Of a stretch of DNA of 7,582 nt, positions 6,373-7,582 are shown one piece after another. How positions within the stretch are numbered: the first letter of the stretch is position 1; every line of letters starts with the position of its first letter. The notes under the pieces were generated by a model. The model had not been told where the DNA came from. It saw only the letters and a program-made list of their open reading frames with translations, and ran no database searches. A program made the position numbers and the translations under genes. This stretch comes from Rhodospirillales bacterium (GTDB lineage: Bacteria; Pseudomonadota; Alphaproteobacteria; Geminicoccales; Geminicoccaceae), in NCBI GenBank assembly GCA_007131045.1, contig SLRI01000321.1:1-7582 (forward strand). The letters run 5' to 3'.

Positions 6373-6386
6373 CCGGGCCAGCCCGG
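6373..6386. repeat. Perfect dyad in the slt/dapA intergenic region
   Basis: CCGGGC (6373-6378) and GCCCGG (6381-6386) are exact inverted halves around a CA centre. The site lies between two divergent genes and upstream of both starts, where an operator would be expected. High GC makes chance occurrence plausible. Confidence 0.35.
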
Positions 6387-6410
6387 GTTGCCGAGGGTGG
6401 CGGGTTGCCG
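6385..6410 (+). repeat. 9-bp direct repeat upstream of dapA
   Basis: GGGTTGCCG occurs at 6385-6393 and again at 6402-6410, a 17-bp period (about 1.6 helical turns). It directly adjoins the dyad at 6373-6386. It could be a tandem regulator site or, since each copy contains TTGCCG, a -35-like element. No good -10 box was identified, so the role is open. Confidence 0.35.
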
Positions 6411-6496
6411 CAATGCATCAGCGACCGACGACACCCAGGGCCCGCCGTCGCCATCGGCCGCTGGTCGTCGTCGCGTCGTCATCAGGATGAACCCGC

Positions 6497-7384
6497 ATGT
6501 TTCGTGGATCGATCGTCGCCATCGTCACGCCGTTCTCGGAGAATCGGGTGGACGAAGAAGCCTTCGCCCGGTTGATCGAATGGCAAATAGCTTCCGGCAC
6601 GCAAGGTTTCGTGCCGGTGGGCACGACCGGCGAGAGCCCGACGCTCGATCATGCCGAGCACGAGCGGGTGATCGAGCTCTGCATCGAGATCGTGGCCGGG
6701 CGGCGCCCGGTGATCGCCGGCACCGGCTCGAACTCGACCGACGAGGCGATCAGCCTCACCGCGCATGCGAAGCGCGCGGGTGCCGATGCGGCGCTGGTCG
6801 TCACACCCTACTACAACAAGCCCACGCAGGCCGGCCTCCTCGCACATTACCGGGCCATCCACGATGCGGCCGATATCCCGATCATCATCTACAACATCCC
6901 CGGCCGAAGCGTCGTCGACATGTCGCCGCAGACCATGGCGCGGCTGGCAGCCCTTCCTAACATCATAGGGGTTAAAGATGCGTCAAACGATATCACGAGA
7001 CCGCTCTCGACGCGGCAATTTTGTGGCACGGATTTTTGCCAGCTCTCCGGCGAGGACGGCAATGCGCTGGCCTTTCTGGCGCATGGCGGGCACGGCTGCA
7101 TTTCGGTGACGGCCAATGTCGCACCGGCGCTTTGTGCTGCCATGCAGGACGCCTGGGCCGCCGGCGACCCGGCCGGCGCACTCGCCATTCAGGAGAAGCT
7201 CTATCCCTTGCACACCGCCCTTTTCCTCGAGACCAGCCCCGCCCCGACGAAATACGCCTTGCAGCGGCTCGGTCGCGCTTCGGCCGAAATTCGGCTGCCG
7301 CTCGTCGAGGTGGGCGAGACAACGGCTCGAGCGGTCGATGCGGCCCTCGCCCATGCCGGCCTCTTGCAGCAGGCCGGAGTCTAG
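6497..7384 (+). CDS. dapA: 4-hydroxy-tetrahydrodipicolinate synthase
   Basis: This 295-residue cytoplasmic aldolase condenses pyruvate with L-aspartate-4-semialdehyde, the committed step of the diaminopimelate/lysine pathway that feeds peptidoglycan and lysine synthesis. All signature residues are present, offset by one from E. coli: T43-T44 in VGTTGESPTL (41-50), Y106 in TPYYNKPTQ (103-111), Y132 and R137 in IIYNIPGRS (130-138), and the Schiff-base lysine K160 in IIGVKDAS (156-163). The segment GGHGCISVTANVAP (197-210) is the C-terminal family motif. The length matches the family, about 292 residues in E. coli. Start ATG 6497 has AGGA 9 nt upstream (6484-6487). smpB follows after 21 nt and is probably co-transcribed. 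A patch at about 6955-7045, covering the K160 region, has clearly lower G+C than the rest of the gene, but the protein stays intact. I see no lysine riboswitch upstream. Confidence 0.97.
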   Translation: MFRGSIVAIVTPFSENRVDEEAFARLIEWQIASGTQGFVPVGTTGESPTLDHAEHERVIELCIEIVAGRRPVIAGTGSNSTDEAISLTAHAKRAGADAALVVTPYYNKPTQAGLLAHYRAIHDAADIPIIIYNIPGRSVVDMSPQTMARLAALPNIIGVKDASNDITRPLSTRQFCGTDFCQLSGEDGNALAFLAHGGHGCISVTANVAPALCAAMQDAWAAGDPAGALAIQEKLYPLHTALFLETSPAPTKYALQRLGRASAEIRLPLVEVGETTARAVDAALAHAGLLQQAGV

Positions 7385-7405
7385 CGCCGGGCGGACGGAA
7401 ACGAC

Positions 7406-7582
7406 ATGAACGAACGATTGCAGGCGCGCAAGAGCGTCGCCCAGAACCGGCGGGCGTTCCACGACTACGCCATCGAGGATCGTGTCGAGGCCGGTCTGGT
7501 TTTGACCGGCACCGAGGTCAAGTCGCTGCGCGAGGGCCGGGCCACGATCAACGAGGCGCATGCCGGCGAGATGCAGGGCGAG
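7406..7582 (+). CDS. smpB: SsrA-binding protein SmpB, N-terminal part
   Basis: The first 59 codons are present and the frame runs off the right edge. The product binds tmRNA (SsrA) and delivers it to stalled ribosomes for trans-translation. Residues 11-20 (VAQNRRAFHD), 21-30 (YAIEDRVEAG) and 31-45 (LVLTGTEVKSLREGR) match the highly conserved SmpB N-terminus that forms the start of its OB-fold barrel and tmRNA-binding surface. Start ATG 7406 has a poor ribosome site (CGGAA, 7396-7400). It sits 21 nt after dapA, a neighbour pairing that I recall as frequent in Alphaproteobacteria, which supports co-transcription. About 100 further residues are expected beyond the window. Confidence 0.96.
   Translation, partial: MNERLQARKSVAQNRRAFHDYAIEDRVEAGLVLTGTEVKSLREGRATINEAHAGEMQGE

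Noticed and set aside
6411..6496. Lysine riboswitch or attenuator ahead of dapA
   Set aside because: The leader is short and shows no multi-stem structure or leader-peptide lysine codons.
4423..6960. Very long open + strand frame of about 845 codons opposite slt and into dapA
   Set aside because: It is antisense to a well-supported slt gene and then overlaps dapA in another frame. Its composition is Arg/Ala/Gly/His-rich with no recognisable domain, typical of high-GC antisense shadows.

Overview
The window is high-GC DNA (hand counts of about 70% G+C in the core genes) from an alphaproteobacterium, probably of the Rhodospirillales/Geminicoccales type. This placement rests on base composition, on an slt / dapA-smpB neighbourhood that I recall as common in Alphaproteobacteria, and on the ectoine-utilisation genes. 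It is inference, because no rRNA or other taxonomic marker is present.

Region 1 (1-2363, + strand) is the distal end of an ectoine/hydroxyectoine catabolic operon. It holds the last 41 codons of a eutC-type ornithine-cyclodeaminase-like gene, then doeA/eutD (ectoine hydrolase) and doeB/eutE (N-acetyl-diaminobutyrate deacetylase). Gaps are 27 and 14 nt, so the three are probably co-transcribed. DoeA opens the ectoine ring to an acetyl-diaminobutyrate and DoeB removes the acetyl group. EutC is thought to help feed hydroxyectoine into the route. The transporter, the regulator and doeC/doeD are not in the window and would have to lie upstream or elsewhere.

Region 2 (2364-3528) is an accessory patch. 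A minus-strand gene (2510-3013) encodes a 167-residue predicted secreted, glycine-rich beta protein of unknown function. G+C over 2521-3000 is only about 52% by hand count, far below the neighbours. Next to it lies a decayed 5' fragment of an IS1595/ISXO2-type transposase (about 3078-3282), carrying an internal stop, two apparent frameshifts and a damaged zinc ribbon. Its homology stops at a perfect 9-bp inverted repeat. The low-GC gene and the IS relic together suggest horizontal acquisition.

Region 3 (3529-4212, + strand) is a host-like high-GC gene for a ChrR-type cupin protein that lacks the anti-sigma domain. It converges on slt with a 21-nt gap.

Region 4 (4234-7582) is core genome. It holds slt (soluble lytic murein transglycosylase, minus strand) and, divergent from it across a 148-bp intergenic region, dapA (lysine/diaminopimelate pathway) followed closely by the 5' part of smpB (trans-translation). 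The slt/dapA intergenic region holds a perfect dyad and a 9-bp direct repeat that may be regulatory.

I found no tRNA, rRNA, CRISPR array, complete insertion sequence or convincing rho-independent terminator. Nothing here amounts to a clearly new multi-gene system. The low-GC secreted orphan beside the IS relic is the least explained item.
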